Source: Rhynochetos jubatus
Taxonomy: Eukaryota; Chordata; Aves; Eurypygiformes; Rhynochetidae
Reading direction: 5' to 3'
NCBI GenBank assembly: GCA_027574665.1
Contig: CM050650.1
Span: 54,047,304-54,111,303 of the forward strand
Length of the DNA: 64,000 nt
Both the position numbers and the translations under genes were made by a program. How positions within the stretch are numbered: the stretch's first letter is position 1; each line of letters begins with the position of its first letter. The notes under the pieces were generated by a model that was not told where the DNA came from, made no database searches, and saw only the letters and a program-made list of their open reading frames with translations. This document shows positions 50,278 through 62,557 of the stretch, piece by piece.

Positions 50278-50862
50278 CTGACAGAAGGGTTGAGGTTGGC
50301 AGGGACCTCTGGGGGTCATCTGGTCCAACCCTCCATGCTTAAGCAGGCTCACCTAGGGCTGGTTGCCCAGGACCATGTCCAGGTAGCTTTTTAATATTTC
50401 CAAGGATGGAGACCCCACAGCCTCCATGGGCAACCTCTGTTGGTGCCTGGTCACCCTCACAGTGAAAAAGCATTTCGTGATGTACAGAGGGACCCTCCTG
50501 TGTTTCAGGTTGTGCCCATTGCCTCTGGTCCTGGTACTGAGCACTGCTAAAAAGAACCTGGTTCTGCTGCTTTCTCCCTTCAGGTATTTATTGATAAGAT
50601 CCATCTGAGTGTTATCTCAGGGCTGAACAGTCACAGCTATCTCAGCCTCTCCTTCAGTCCCTTCATCATCTTCATGGCCCTTCCAGTATGTCCATGTTGC
50701 TTATACTGAGAAGCCCAGAACTGGACACTGAGCACTCCAAGTGGGGCCTCACCTTCTGGATAAGGGAACATGATCTGAGACTGTGTGAGGGAAGCCCTTT
50801 GCAAGGTAGGGGCTTCATAGGAGGTCTTTTTCAGCACCTGTAAGAGGGGGAGAGGAATCAGA
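50278..50862 (-). mobile_element. CR1 LINE fragment, minus strand
   Basis: Minus-strand CR1 3' portion from a different, older subfamily than the 12.7/31.8 kb copies. Landmarks on the + strand are ggcagggacctctgggggtc, ccaggaccatgtccaggtag, gtcaccctcacagtgaaaaa and gcccagaactggacactgag. Similarity breaks at about 50755 and seems to resume at gtaagagggggaga (about 50840), so roughly 80 bp appears inserted or rearranged. The coding frame is broken. Confidence 0.88.
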
Positions 50863-51871
50863 GTGAATACTACATATTTGCATGTTGTCTCTCTTGCAGA
50901 TTTGCTTCTTAAATCACTTTTGAGCTGGTTCAGTTCAAGTTAAGAACTGAATGATATTACCACTTTGTGCATGTGAAGTAGCCATTCTCAGAAGTTTGAT
51001 TAAATGAAAGCTGAAGTAGTAACTGCTGCTTCTCTAACTGTGAGCTCTCTACATTGCCTCACTAATCATGAGCAAAACCAATCACTTAATGTCATCCATT
51101 CAAAGGTATTTTTCTGGGGAGTCAGTCAAATTTAGCGTGAGTTATTTAATCTTCTGATAAATAGCCTTACTCTAAGTCTGTTGCATTTTCCCTTCTCTGG
51201 TTTTGAATGTGATACTTGTCTCATCTAATCAATGAGGCAAATTCTGGCAAAGCTCTGGGATTCTTTATAGCTCAGTGGTTGTCTGTTTTTAGCACTATGC
51301 TACGTGGAAACAGCAGGCAGCTTCAGGTTTTCTTTTCCCTGGAACATTTTGGTTATGAATGTTAAGGGTCTGAAAGATTTTTAAATAGCTTGTAGGTCTT
51401 TGACCTTCCGACCCCAGCTCAAATACGGCTGAGCTTGACAGTAAGTGGATCTTACTGGTGTGCAGAGGGGTTCGGTGCGCTGCATGCACTAAGTGTAAGT
51501 CGTTGTGATACCTTTGCTGGCACTGCCGCTCTCCTCACTCCACTAGCTCAAGGATATGGCATGTCAGGCCAGTGTAAGAGCGTATGCCAGCAGTGGAGGA
51601 TCCAATGGATTTTATCTGGTGAGGGTCCCTATGGGCTGGTGCACTTTTCTTCCCTGTTTGTGCGCTGTGGTTCTGGGCTTGGTGCTGGCGTTTGCACCGT
51701 CCATGCTTAATGTAAGAAGGAAATGAGGTTCAGAAAGAGGTTGTTGAAGGCTATAATGCTCCTGGGGGGTGTGGACCCAACTGTCCCCAAGGTAAGAGCT
51801 GTGCCTGTATAGTGTATTTCTTTGTACTACCCTGCTCTGTACTTAGAGGTGTTTGTTTGGAGCTATTGTAT
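50863..51871 (+). other. UST intron 1 sequence, nothing recognised
   Basis: About 1 kb of unremarkable intronic DNA between a CR1 copy and an LTR. It contains no exon, repeat family or RNA gene that I can support. Confidence 0.5.
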
Positions 51872-52666
51872 TGTCGTGGTTTAACTCCGGCTAGCAAAAT
51901 ACCACGAAGCCGCTCTCACAAATCCCCCTCCCCTCCTCCAGTGGAGGGGAAGAATCGGAGGAAAAAGAAATAAGGAAGCTCGCAAAATTGAGATAAGAAC
52001 TATTTACTAATTAAATCTAAATCAATACATACAGGTACTACTACTAATAAATACTTAAAATAGTAGAAAATGAAACATATAGTACAATATATACAATATG
52101 ATACAATTTCCCACCATCCACTGACCAATGCACACCCAGATGTTGAGGGATGAAAATCAGACCCCGAGAGCCCGAGAACCACAGCCCGAGAGCGATCGCA
52201 GCCTGAGAGCCGCGGCCTGAAGGCCGGAGCCCGGGAGCCTACGCAGCAGATTCCGAGCAAACCTTATCACCGATAACATGGCCAGAAAACTCAAAACAAT
52301 CCACCAGCTCCCACACGAATGAGCCAGCACAGGAGTTGGCAAAGCAGCTAACGCAGGAGGGTGGGCAAGTGCCCAGAGAGACGAGCAAGGGAGTAAGGGA
52401 GAGAGAGAGAAGGGCAGAGTAATGGCTACCGGACCCTCTCCCCCACCCAAAGAGACCGGAACATGACGTACTATGGGATGAAATACTTCCTTGGTCAGTC
52501 TGGGTCAGCTACAGTATCCGAAGCGGACAAAAGACCTTGAGTTCAGTACAGGCCATCCCCAGCACCAGCTGAGGCCTTATCAATGTTTTCACTTACTGTC
52601 CAGCAACACAGTTCCCTGGCAACCAGAGTAAAGGGAGTTAGCCCTTTCCTGACTGAACCCAGCACA
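51872..52666 (-). mobile_element. ERVK-type solo LTR, 795 bp
   Basis: On the + strand it starts TGTCGTGGTTTAACTCCGGC and ends CTGAACCCAGCACA. In sense orientation (minus) it therefore runs TGTGCTGGG...CCACGACA, related to the copies at 118 and 19278. It shares the gta-triplet run, a TTAGTAAATAGTTCTTATCTC segment and the pyrimidine-rich tail. The flanks tgtat (51867-51871) and tatat (52667-52671) look like a decayed 5-bp target duplication, 4 of 5 matching. No internal retroviral sequence remains. It lies antisense to UST. Confidence 0.9.
52162..52240 (-). repeat. GC-rich minirepeat within LTR U3
   Basis: About six imperfect units around CCCGAGAG/CCTGAGAG (+ strand; CTCTCGGG in LTR sense) are spaced by 10-13 bp. 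The LTR at the left window edge has only one such unit (gctctcgggctctggg, about 489-504). The array lies upstream of the polyadenylation-like segment, hence in or near the U3 promoter region. Confidence 0.6.
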
Positions 52667-55600
52667 TATATCAATGATAAATTTCTTCTTTACTAAAAAA
52701 AGGGTGAGCTTGGAATTTCCAGCATAGGTGTCATAGACAATGAAATATTTCCATCTTCTGCAAAAGAAGCTGCTAAGTGCCCACCTTACTTCCTATTCTC
52801 TCTGTCACTGCTGACTGGAGAGTACAACTTGCTGGTTTTCATCCTCATGCAGCAGTTTCCATCTGGCATGTCAAGGAGGAAGGTAAATATTAACACTTTA
52901 ATTTAAAGGGCACAGAGGGGCCAAGTGCCTTGCTTGGTGTCACTAGGCTGATCAATAGCATTATCAAGGCCCCTGAATCAATCCTTAACACCCTTTAAAG
53001 GGCAGAGGTATGCCTGGAAACATGTGCAGTGTGTCCGACAAAACACCAGTTCTCAGCAAAACAGAAACTCTGCTGCTTGCTCTTATCTCCGCACTTACCT
53101 GCCTCTCCTGGCTGGGGTGGTGTGAGTTTGTACCATCTGTGGGGCTCAGATCTGCACAGTATTCCTGAAAAGCAGAGACATCATTTTTCTGATGGGGCTT
53201 CGGAAGCGTAATATGGTTTGGGGGAGCGTGAAACCAGGTCCACCAAACTGTGCGGCAGCTTTCACCTGGCACCTCTGACCAGCTAAGGTGGTGCCTTAGC
53301 TAAGGTACAGAAACTTGCGTTTTCCTGTTTGTGAGTGGGAACACTTCTGTCTTTCCTCACCCTGTTCCCATCGGTGGGAAAGCCAGCTACTGCAGAGCTG
53401 TGTGTCAGGCTTGGGACTCTCAGAATGACAGGGAAGCATGTGGGTGGGAGTGATAGCTGGGAGAGGAAAAAGTGGGGTGAGAGAAGGACAGGTTGCTGGG
53501 TAGAACTTTCCTGATTTAAGCTAGAAGAGCATACCTTGTAATGTATTCTGCTTAAAATGAGCCTGCAAGAGACAGGAATAGTACTGGGGGAGCAGATAAG
53601 TGATAAAAAGCATGTTAAGGAGCCTATTCCCACTGAAAAGTATTTCTTACTGCTTTCTGCAGCTGTCTTCAACACCTCTGTGGAATTTGCTCACCAAAGC
53701 TTCCACTGTGGGTGGAAAAAGTTGTATTTGTGGCACGGGTAGATGTTAAAACAGCTGCTTTATGTAGCCAACACAGCTTAAAAGCTGTATAGTCAGCTTC
53801 AGAAATGTTTCCTTAACTTATGTATTCTGAGGACAGAAATACTTTTTAATACAAAGGAGCTCATAATGCAAGGGGGTTGATGAAAGACTCATGGAAATTT
53901 TAGCCATCTGTTAGCCCTCTGGGATTTTTTGGCTAAAATTTTACACCCACAGATTTCCTTAATTCTGAGGTAACAGTTGCATTGTATGAGAAAAATGATC
54001 AGAGAGCTTGTTTTCTTATTCTGACAGAATCATTGCCATCTCACAAGCACAAAACAACTTAAGGCAGATTAGTGGCATGGCTTATGCTCTAGCTCTTTTC
54101 TCTTGCAGCATGATTATGTTTTGGCTCACAAAGTATGAAAATTTTCTGCTTTCAGGCAGAGTACTGTGGATCCTCATCCAAGCTTGAAATTTCATTTCAT
54201 AAGAAATAAGTGTGGTAGTCTCAGACTATTCATTTGTGAATGTGGTCAATATCAAAGAAAATAAGAAACCCACAGTGATTCAATATATAGTTAAGTCCAA
54301 CTTAAAAATGACAGGTTTAGTTATTCAGTTGTAATATGGCCCTGGTTAAAAATATTTCCTTACTCATACTCTATAAATAACATAATAAGTATGGTTTACA
54401 TTCTCTTTCTCCAAGCACCCCTGCTTCACTTCTGTTCTAGACTGTTTGCACTCCTGATCTCTGACTGCACTGGGTCCTGCTCACTGGCCAGTCCTCTCTC
54501 TTATTTTCAGTAAATCTTTTATTGTTTTAGTAGCATGCTGGTACAGGGAATGGTTCATGGATTGCAGAACTGAGGACTGTAGTTCTTGAGACCACAGGAC
54601 TAGGTAGATGTCTTTATACAAACCTGTATATTGCATTTGGTCATATCACAGAGAGGGTTGTCATACTGTGCTGGTCACACCTATAGTTTGGCAAATGCTC
54701 TTGCTCAACTGGGAAAGAAGGCTGGAGTGAAGAGCAAGGAAAATTGAAAGCATTTTTTCTCTTCACTCGGTTTTTGGACACTTGTAACAAAGTGATGTTA
54801 ACACTAATATGAGACTTAATGTGTTCTGACTCCTGCAGCTGTACTTCGTGAACCACAAAGAACAGTTTATAGAAAGTATAAACTCGTGAAATATTCTTTT
54901 ATGTGCTTTTGAATGCACTGCAGTTTCTTTGAGGGGAAAAAATAAAAGCTTTACTAGCTTAAAAATCCTGGAAAGGAGTTTAAAATTGGGAAAGTTTGTA
55001 CTAGGCAACCAAAAAGTCAGAGTTTGCGTTAATGGGTCTTATGTGAGTCTTACCAGCTTCAGTCTGTCTGTGACACAAAAGTTAGGTTCCTGCTGAGAAT
55101 TACAGTTCAGTAGGGCCGGATGTTTATTTTTTAAAACTAGAAATAACATAGAGTAAGAAACCTACTTTGGTCACACATACTGGCATATATTGAAATTGCG
55201 GAGAATTTACATTTCATTTATTTAATATTATTTATGCAACTCTATCTTTGAGTTTGTTTTGTTTGGAGTTCAGTTTGTAGTGCCATATATTCTTTTTTAG
55301 GAAGAAGGTCTGCTAGATTTTTTTTCTTAAATAGTAATTTCTTCCTGTGTGTTTTTGAGCATAGAGGTGGTGCAAAGCATAGATGCTGCGTTACAGGACT
55401 CTTTCCATAACACGAATAAGACATAATCTGCTTCTGGAAAAAACAAGTTCGATAATACATGTGTGTCAATATATGTATGGAAATGGAAATCATATTCTAG
55501 GTTACCACAATTCAATCAACTTGAAAAGGCTGCCACTGTTCATGCACAACATAAAGCTGAAGCATGTGTAATAGCTTGTTTAAACCTGTGCTTTCTTCTT

Positions 55601-56112
55601 TGCCTTGCTACTTGTCGGTATTTGTGTCCTCCTTCTGAGGTAAAAATGAATAGGGAATGGATATAAAGAATTGGAACAGTTACAATTGCATCTTTGTTAT
55701 CCATGAAGTTCAGGTGATAAATGTTTGATGTATCTCCTACATCTGTGGTAATAAATAGCTGGTGTTAAGCAAGGATTAAAGTAGTTAATAAGTTGTATGT
55801 ATAAGAAGGATTAAGTAACCCAGTAGGTTGTTCCCAAATAAAATCTGTTTCATACAAATTCTTCTCATGATGAAAATGACCAGGTTGCCTGTGAATGTAG
55901 ATACCGATGTGCCTGCAAAGAAACTGGTCTGAGGTGCTGTTGAAAGTAACTTTGGTTGGTCATGGGGCTCTCCTCTTGGAATTCAGGAGCTTAGACAACA
56001 GTGAGTGTGCCTTGCTCTTGTAAAAAGTTGCTTTATACTTAAAACTTAAATATTTTCAGAAGTTACTGCATGTGAACTCACTGCTGACTGTCTGATAAGA
56101 TCTGTATTGAAT
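52667..56112 (+). other. UST intron 1 sequence, nothing recognised
   Basis: About 3.4 kb of A/T-rich intronic DNA with short chance frames only. No repeat family or exon is recognised. Confidence 0.5.
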
Positions 56113-56550
56113 TCTTCCTGGAAAGAGTACGGAGAAACTCTTTGAGCGTGCAAGGATGGTGTTAGGAAGGCCAAAGCCCACCAGCAGTTCAGTCTAGCTA
56201 AGGATGTGAAGGGGAGCAAGAAGGGCTTCTACAGGCATATCAGCAGCAAAAGAGAGAGCAGGGAAAATGATGGCCTGCCACTGCACAGGGACAGAAAAGG
56301 CTGGGGTACTTTTAAAGCCATCCTCACCTCAGTCTCTAGTGATGAGATTTCCCTTCAGGAATCCAGTCAAGGAAGACTTACCCAAGGGTGCAAAAGGTCA
56401 GGTTAGGAAACATGAAAACAACCTGAACATGCACTAGTCCACGTGCCCTGATGGCATGTTCCCGTGAGTGCAGAAGGAGCTGGCCAGTGTCACCACAAGG
56501 CCACTCTCAGTTGTTACCTCGAAAGGTTGTGGTGATTGGAGGAGGTTCCC

Positions 56551-56609
56551 AATTTGGTTGGAACTAGATGATCTTTAAGGTCCCTTCCAACCCTAACCAT
56601 TCTATGATT
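56551..56609 (+). mobile_element. Tiny CR1 3' end nested in an older CR1
   Basis: About 60 bp with ttggttggaactagatgatc, tttaaggtcccttccaaccc and the tail attctatgattc interrupt the host CR1 between gaggttcc and ctgagggctgg, which are contiguous in intact CR1. The inserted piece is of the same type as the 3' ends at 26626 and 31757. Confidence 0.8.
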
Positions 56610-57142
56610 CCTGAGGGCTGGAAGAAGCAAAAGTCAATCCTGTCTTTAGAAAGGCAAGAACAACCAGTCAGCCTCACCTCAGTCCCTTGAATGGAGCAAA
56701 TAATCCTGCAAAAAATTTCAAACATGTGAAGGACAACTGGCTGAGATGGTGGGCTCAAAGTGGTGTGATCAGCAGCATGAAGCCCAGGCAGAGGCAGTCG
56801 CTAGTGATCCTGGGATCACTGCCGGGGCCAGCACTGTTCAACATCCTCATTAATGACCTGGATGATGGGAAAGAGTGCACCTTCAGCAAGTGCAAGAAAG
56901 GTGTGGGCTTAGCAGAGTGAGTCCAGTGTAAGGCCACTGAGATGATCATGGGACTGGAGCATCTGCAGTGTGAGGAGGGGCTGAGAGAGCTGAGACTGTT
57001 CAGTCTGGAGAAGATTTTACCGACGTGTGCAAATAGCTCATGGTGGGAGCGAAGAACTTTTCTTAGTAATACCCAGTGACAGGGCAAGAGACAGTGTGAC
57101 AGACTGAAATAGTGGAAATTCCATTTAAATGTAAGAAAACAC

Positions 57143-57165
57143 TTTTTTTTTTTTTTTTTTTTTTT
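57143..57165 (+). repeat. Poly(T) tract, 23 bases, inside CR1
   Basis: The short T run normally found in the CR1 sequence before actgtgagggtgac has expanded here to 23 T. It is a microsatellite born from the element. Confidence 0.85.
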
Positions 57166-57312
57166 AATATGAGGGTGACTGAACACTGATACAGGTTGCC
57201 CCGAGATACTCAAAACCCAACCCTGAGTGCCCTGCTCTAGCTAGCCCCACTCTGAGTAGGGGGTCAGAGCGGATGAGTGTCTCTGCCGAAGTGCCTTCCC
57301 ACCTCACCATCA

Positions 57313-60300
57313 TGTGGGGCTGTGCTCCTGGGATCTAATGGTGTGTGCTGTCCTCTCAGAAACTTGGTTAGGAGTAGGAGTGAAGTCAGCTCTAGTGTGA
57401 AGTGTGGATAAAATACTTCCTCTTTGGTGCTAGGAAATGAAAGAGCATAGAAAAAGCATTTGTCATACTATGTATTTCTCATGGTAGATTAGATTTTGTA
57501 AAATTAAGACTTTGAACACTGTGAGAAGAGTCCAGACCACGTAGCCAGTTTTCACTGTTTGTGGTTCTGTACTTTACGCAGAGCTGTTTAGACTCTAGTA
57601 TATGCATACATTGAGGAAGATGGGCATGATAGATGTTACTGATTAGTGGCAGGTCTAAGGTCCAAGTATCAGTGTCAGCCTAAAGGCAATTGATATGTCC
57701 TAATGCACGTCACATTCATGAATGGCTTCTGAGACTTGAATTTTTTTCCAGGACTCTGGAAACTTATTTTTTATGAATTGGATTAATGCAGCATAGAAAA
57801 ACGTAGATTTTGTGTTACAAAGGGAAGGACAGACTGTTTGACTGCTAGATACTTTGAATCTTATTCCTTTAAGCTAGAAGGTGGAAAATGATGCTGCAAA
57901 CTCTCCTGGATCATGGTGTTCCTTGGATAGGTTTCTTTCAGTAGCTGTCTGAAATCTACCTGTTGTCTTGTATCACGTCATTCTCAAAGAAGGATATAGT
58001 GAGTGATTAAAGAGAAAAGTAAGTAGTGACTTTGGTAATAAAAATTGGGTTTATGTTATACCCATGGTTAAATATCCAGGTGGACTTGAGCCTAGGAATC
58101 AAAATGAAATAATTTAGACCTACAACTTATTGTAGCTGAAAACATTTAGAAGTACTGTTTGATTAGCTTCTGTATGTATTCTACCAGATTAAGTTTTTTG
58201 GAAAAAAGAGTCTTAGATAATGTTTATGTCTGAGTATGAGAGAGAAAGAGAATGGATAGGAGATCCAAAAGAGAATGCATATGGTCATGTTGGGAAGTGA
58301 ACGCTCCTTAGTGATTCCAGTTATTTACCAGTTGTAGTGTGATCACTTCTTCCCCCTTCATACTTTGTATGTTTTTCCTCTTGTGTCAGTAGGAGACCAA
58401 CTTCTTAGAACGGGTGAAGCAGTACAGTAAATCCATTGTGCCTCTAGGATGTGTTAACTTCAAAAGATGGGATGCTTCAGTCTGCTAGCTAAAGTCAAAC
58501 AGAATCTAGCCTGCTTGTTTTTGTTTCTTTGACTCCAGTGTGATTCTATCTTGCAAAGGCATGGTCTAATTCTTTCAAGTGAAAAATATTGAAGCAGATT
58601 TGTTTCAATGAAATTGATACCTCTGGCAAGTTGGATCTAATTCAGATGGCTGTGCCAAGGATGGGAGCCTTGAAGTTTAAGGAGACAAAAGAAAACAAAT
58701 TTTTTCAATTACAGTTTAATTTAAAAAAAATTATGGCAAGCTTAGCTTAAAATTACATGTGGATTGAGAGCAGAATTGCTGTTGTGTTAATTTATTTACT
58801 GAGATGAGCAGTAATATTCTTAGATTTTCCTTCACACACATGACATTCATATTTGGCACTGGTAAGCATTCCTGTGAAGGAATTTTTGTTGGTTTTTTTT
58901 CAGCACTTTTTCTGTTTCCTGGAGTGAAGGAAGAGCAATCTGAGTACTTTTGCATCCCTTTTCCTACAGTCCCCCTGTAATTGCATGTGTTAGCCAGTTA
59001 ACTAGATCTATGTAAGAGATTCTGAGGAAGTTTTAACGGAAAACTTTAAAGAGTCAAGACGGAAGGGACTGATGCTGTTTCATCAGGGCAGGTTCTAATA
59101 TCTTTGCAGAGGTTCAATGGATGCAATGACATTGCAAGTTGACAAAGAACTCATTTGAATAATTGAAATGATGGAGTTGAGGTGTATTATTATGTTTAAT
59201 TGATATCCCCCTTCCCCCTCCCCCCCCTTCCTTTTCCTCAAATGTCTTAAATCACGGAAGTCTTTCTTGTGATGTTTAAACAGATACCAAATATCTCTTT
59301 TAAAGGGCTTTGCTTTCTCTTTATTTTTTTTTTGTTGCTCTCCCCATTGGGTTGTCTGTTGATTGCCTAAAACCCTGAACATCTAAGAGTAGCAGGAAGA
59401 CGACAAACCAGCTAACAGTGGCTTCTCAGCCTTTAACATGGAGTCTGCTACTGAATCACCACTGGGTGAGAGGTGAAGGACACTTCTGAAAAAACACAAC
59501 ACCCCAGAACTAGAAAACAAAGGATAATAAAAGGGATTAAATAATTGAAAGATAACCTGTGAGCTTTGTGGAAGGGTACCTGTCAAAGATTTAATGACTC
59601 AAGTAGATAAAACAAGAGGGCAACAATTCTTGGATGAGTGGTATAATTGTTCCTTAAAACTGGCAAACACTTTGTCTCTCTGGGAGTGGGGACCTGCCCT
59701 GTTAGTTGCAGGCCATGCAAAAGACCTGTTTCCTTTCGTGTGGTGGGTTGGGTTGCTGAAGAAAGACATTTAAAGCTTTTCTGCTGTTTCACCGTCCCTT
59801 CAGCTGACTCTGATGTGAACTGGACTTAGTGACAGTGGTGGCGGACGCTGGCACCCAGACCGCAAGCACGAGCCAGGCAAGAGGCTCTTCTTGAGAGGGA
59901 AGGGGGGACTGCCATACTGCACCACTGCCCAGTGGTCATCTAAAGCTGATGATTCTCTGCTCTGAGAAATTAGCAGTGGCAATAAAGAGAGTTAGGAACA
60001 CAGATCAGCATTGATACTGTAAAGTGAATATTCAGTCCTGCTTTATTATGGTAGACTTGTGTGCCATTTTTACAAAGCTTCACTTTCTTGCTCTGTGGAA
60101 CTGTACATGCTGTTGCAAGAAATAAGAGAAATTTCTCTTAAGTAACCTTTGGGCAGGAGTGGTTTCTCAGCCCTTTGAGATGGCAACTTTAAGATACGCT
60201 GGGAGTGAACAGTCCCTCATCCACTGTGTTTGCTTTTCCAGTTTACATTTTCTTGGAAAGGTGGGAGTGTAAGCAATAGCACAAAGAATTTTTTCTGAAG

Positions 60301-62200
60301 TTGCGTTGGAAATTAAAATTTATCTCCTCAAAATACATACAACACCTTACACACTGATTTAGGTTTACTGTTTGGAAAAATCATTATGTGATTTCTTGTT
60401 CTTACATGTAGGAGATGAATATTTAATTTTTTTTTAAGTTGTTGCCCCAGTTGGATCGTAATTTCCTTACAAACCGAAGACCGAAGTTTTGAGGTTAAAA
60501 ATCTAGATAATCAGAGCAAGGTTGTAGAAACACTGCCTATAAGAAACACTATCAACCCAGCACAGATACCTAAATGTTTGAGACCGGAAAGAGGAAACAG
60601 TCTAGGAAACGATGTTCGTTATTATTAACTAAAAAGTAAACTTTATGCATGAAATAAAAACTTTGTTTCAGATAGGAATTTAAAAGAAGGAACCTTTTAT
60701 AGGGAGGGCTGAGAAATTATTCGTTATAAGGTTATTTCTGTCAGTGTGATGTTCTCTGCAGCACATGAACACGTATCTAGAAACAACCAAGAATCAGTTG
60801 TATTCCAGAAAGTTAGCAGTGTTGTAATCTTCAAGGAGGTATGTTTGAAATTGCAGAAAATTCTGTAAGAGCAAAAGAGATATTCATAAAGAATTTGGAT
60901 CTTCATTTGAATCTGGCTTTCTGAAACTCAGTATCAATATGGTCTGTAAATTCTGAAATATATTGTAGTTGTCATCACATAGCTGGCACTTACTACTAAC
61001 AGTTAAGAAACCCCCATGATCTAAAGAGAACAAATAACCATTGCTTACTGTTGGACTTGCATCAAAATCCTCCTCTCTGTCTCAGAAAAATGCAGCCGCC
61101 TGTAGCTGCCAGCTAATGTACAAACAGAACCGAGAGAGGGAACAGCTGCGCTCTGAAAAATAGCACAGCTCAGAGGCAGCAGCGCCCGCCTCGGCTCCTC
61201 TGACGTTTGGTTTCAGGCTAGAATTATATATCTTTGGGGTAATTTTACATATGTAAGTAAGCTTTTCTAGGTGTTCTGTAGCGTTAAAGATTTCTCGACT
61301 TAATAAAAAAAAAGATAAAGATATGTTGGTTTTAATAAAAAACCCTCAAAACCCACACACCACAAAACAAACAAATAAAAAAAAACAAACGAGGATGAAG
61401 TTACTCTTACCTTCATGCTTCTAGCATTTCTTACACGTTTCTGAGACAGTCAGTGTTTGTCAGATATGGACTCTGAGTCCAGTATTCTGCAATTAACATC
61501 TCTGAAGCTACTTGGTGAGTGCTTGTTGGCAAAAAAAGGCCTTATTCCTGGTTCACCTGGATTATGAGGAATATAGTCTAGAAATAGGTGGCAGTGTCCT
61601 AATGAAATATTTCTACTTGATGGGCTTCTGCATTGTGGGAATTTTGACCCCTTCATTAAGGAGCAAATAGTGTGTCTAGGTTTCAGTTAAGACTGCAGCT
61701 GAATCTATACATTGCAGATCTCAAACAAGAACAAGTTGTGACTAAGGGAAATTACACTATTAGAAGAAATGAAAGCAGTGAGTATAAAGAGTGGTGAGTA
61801 TGAAGGTGTGCATTCATGCAGCTTTTTGCGTGCATCATGGTGTGCCAAATATCACTCTCACTGAAAGTTACTTAGAGCTTGTTATATGGAAGTAAGTTTT
61901 TTTCATAAGCTAGAAAATCTTTACTAACCATCTTCTAGCAAATAGAAATTCAAAACTACTGTAAAATCTGACTTCCAATGTCTGCTTTAAGTGACTCCAA
62001 GTTTTTATACAGTATTATGTCCATCATTTATTACTGAGAACTTGACAGCATTTTGTCTCTATTGCTATTGTGTGTTTTGTTCCAGATGCCACATGATACA
62101 ATATCTTATTTTTGAACCTCACAAAAATAAGCTTAATGCTTTATTTGTTCCAAGCCAAAAGAGCATTTATTTCACATTTGTTATGTTTTAGCTAATGCGC
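57313..62200 (+). other. UST intron 1 sequence, nothing recognised
   Basis: About 4.9 kb of A/T-rich intronic DNA. A pyrimidine-rich tract lies at about 59208-59240, and an A-rich low-complexity tract at about 61300-61395. A G+C-richer patch lies at 61085-61205 and another near 59820-59950. No exon, RNA gene or repeat family is recognised. Confidence 0.5.
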
Positions 62201-62557
62201 TTTCATAGTTTAACCTCAGCTGGCAATTAAACACATCACACAGCTGCTCACTCACTCTTCCCTGGTGGGATGGGGAGAGAATTGGACGAGTGAAAGTGAG
62301 AAAACTTGTGGGTTGAGATAAAGACAGTTTAATATGTAAAGTAAAACCCATGTATGCAAGCAAAGCAAAACAAGGAATTAATTCACCACTTCCCATCGGC
62401 AGGCAGGTGTTCAGCCATCCCCAGGTAAACAGGGCTCCATCATGTATTAACGGTTACTAGGGAAGACAAATGCCATCATTCTGAATGTGTCCTGCCCCTT
62501 CCTCATTTATATGCTCAACCTGACATTATATGGTGTGGAACATCCCTTTGGTCAGTT
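62201..62557 (-). mobile_element. ERVK-type LTR fragment, interrupted by CR1
   Basis: On the + strand it starts tttcatagtttaacctcagc (a mutated TGTCATGGTTTAACC end), followed by cagctgctcactcactcttc, ggtgggatgggga, tgggttgagataaagacagt and ccctttggtcagtt. This is the 3' half of an ERVK-type LTR in minus orientation. At 62557 it stops abruptly in the block that in the LTR at 51872 continues as ctgggtcagct, and CR1 sequence begins. The remainder presumably lies beyond the CR1, outside the window. Confidence 0.85.

Larger units (their letters stand above)
56113..57312 (+). mobile_element. Old CR1 LINE copy with ORF2 remnants
   Basis: This degraded + strand CR1 copy, about 1.2 kb long, retains the part of ORF2 just before the reverse transcriptase (KGSKKGFYRHISSKRESREN, about 56206) and the RT block around GPALFNILINDLDDG (about 56827-56871). 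A large internal deletion then joins this to the C-terminal GLEHLQ-like region and the 3'UTR. It is not functional. Inside it sit a small younger CR1 insertion (56551-56609) and an expanded T run (57143-57165). The ends were estimated by similarity. Confidence 0.88.
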
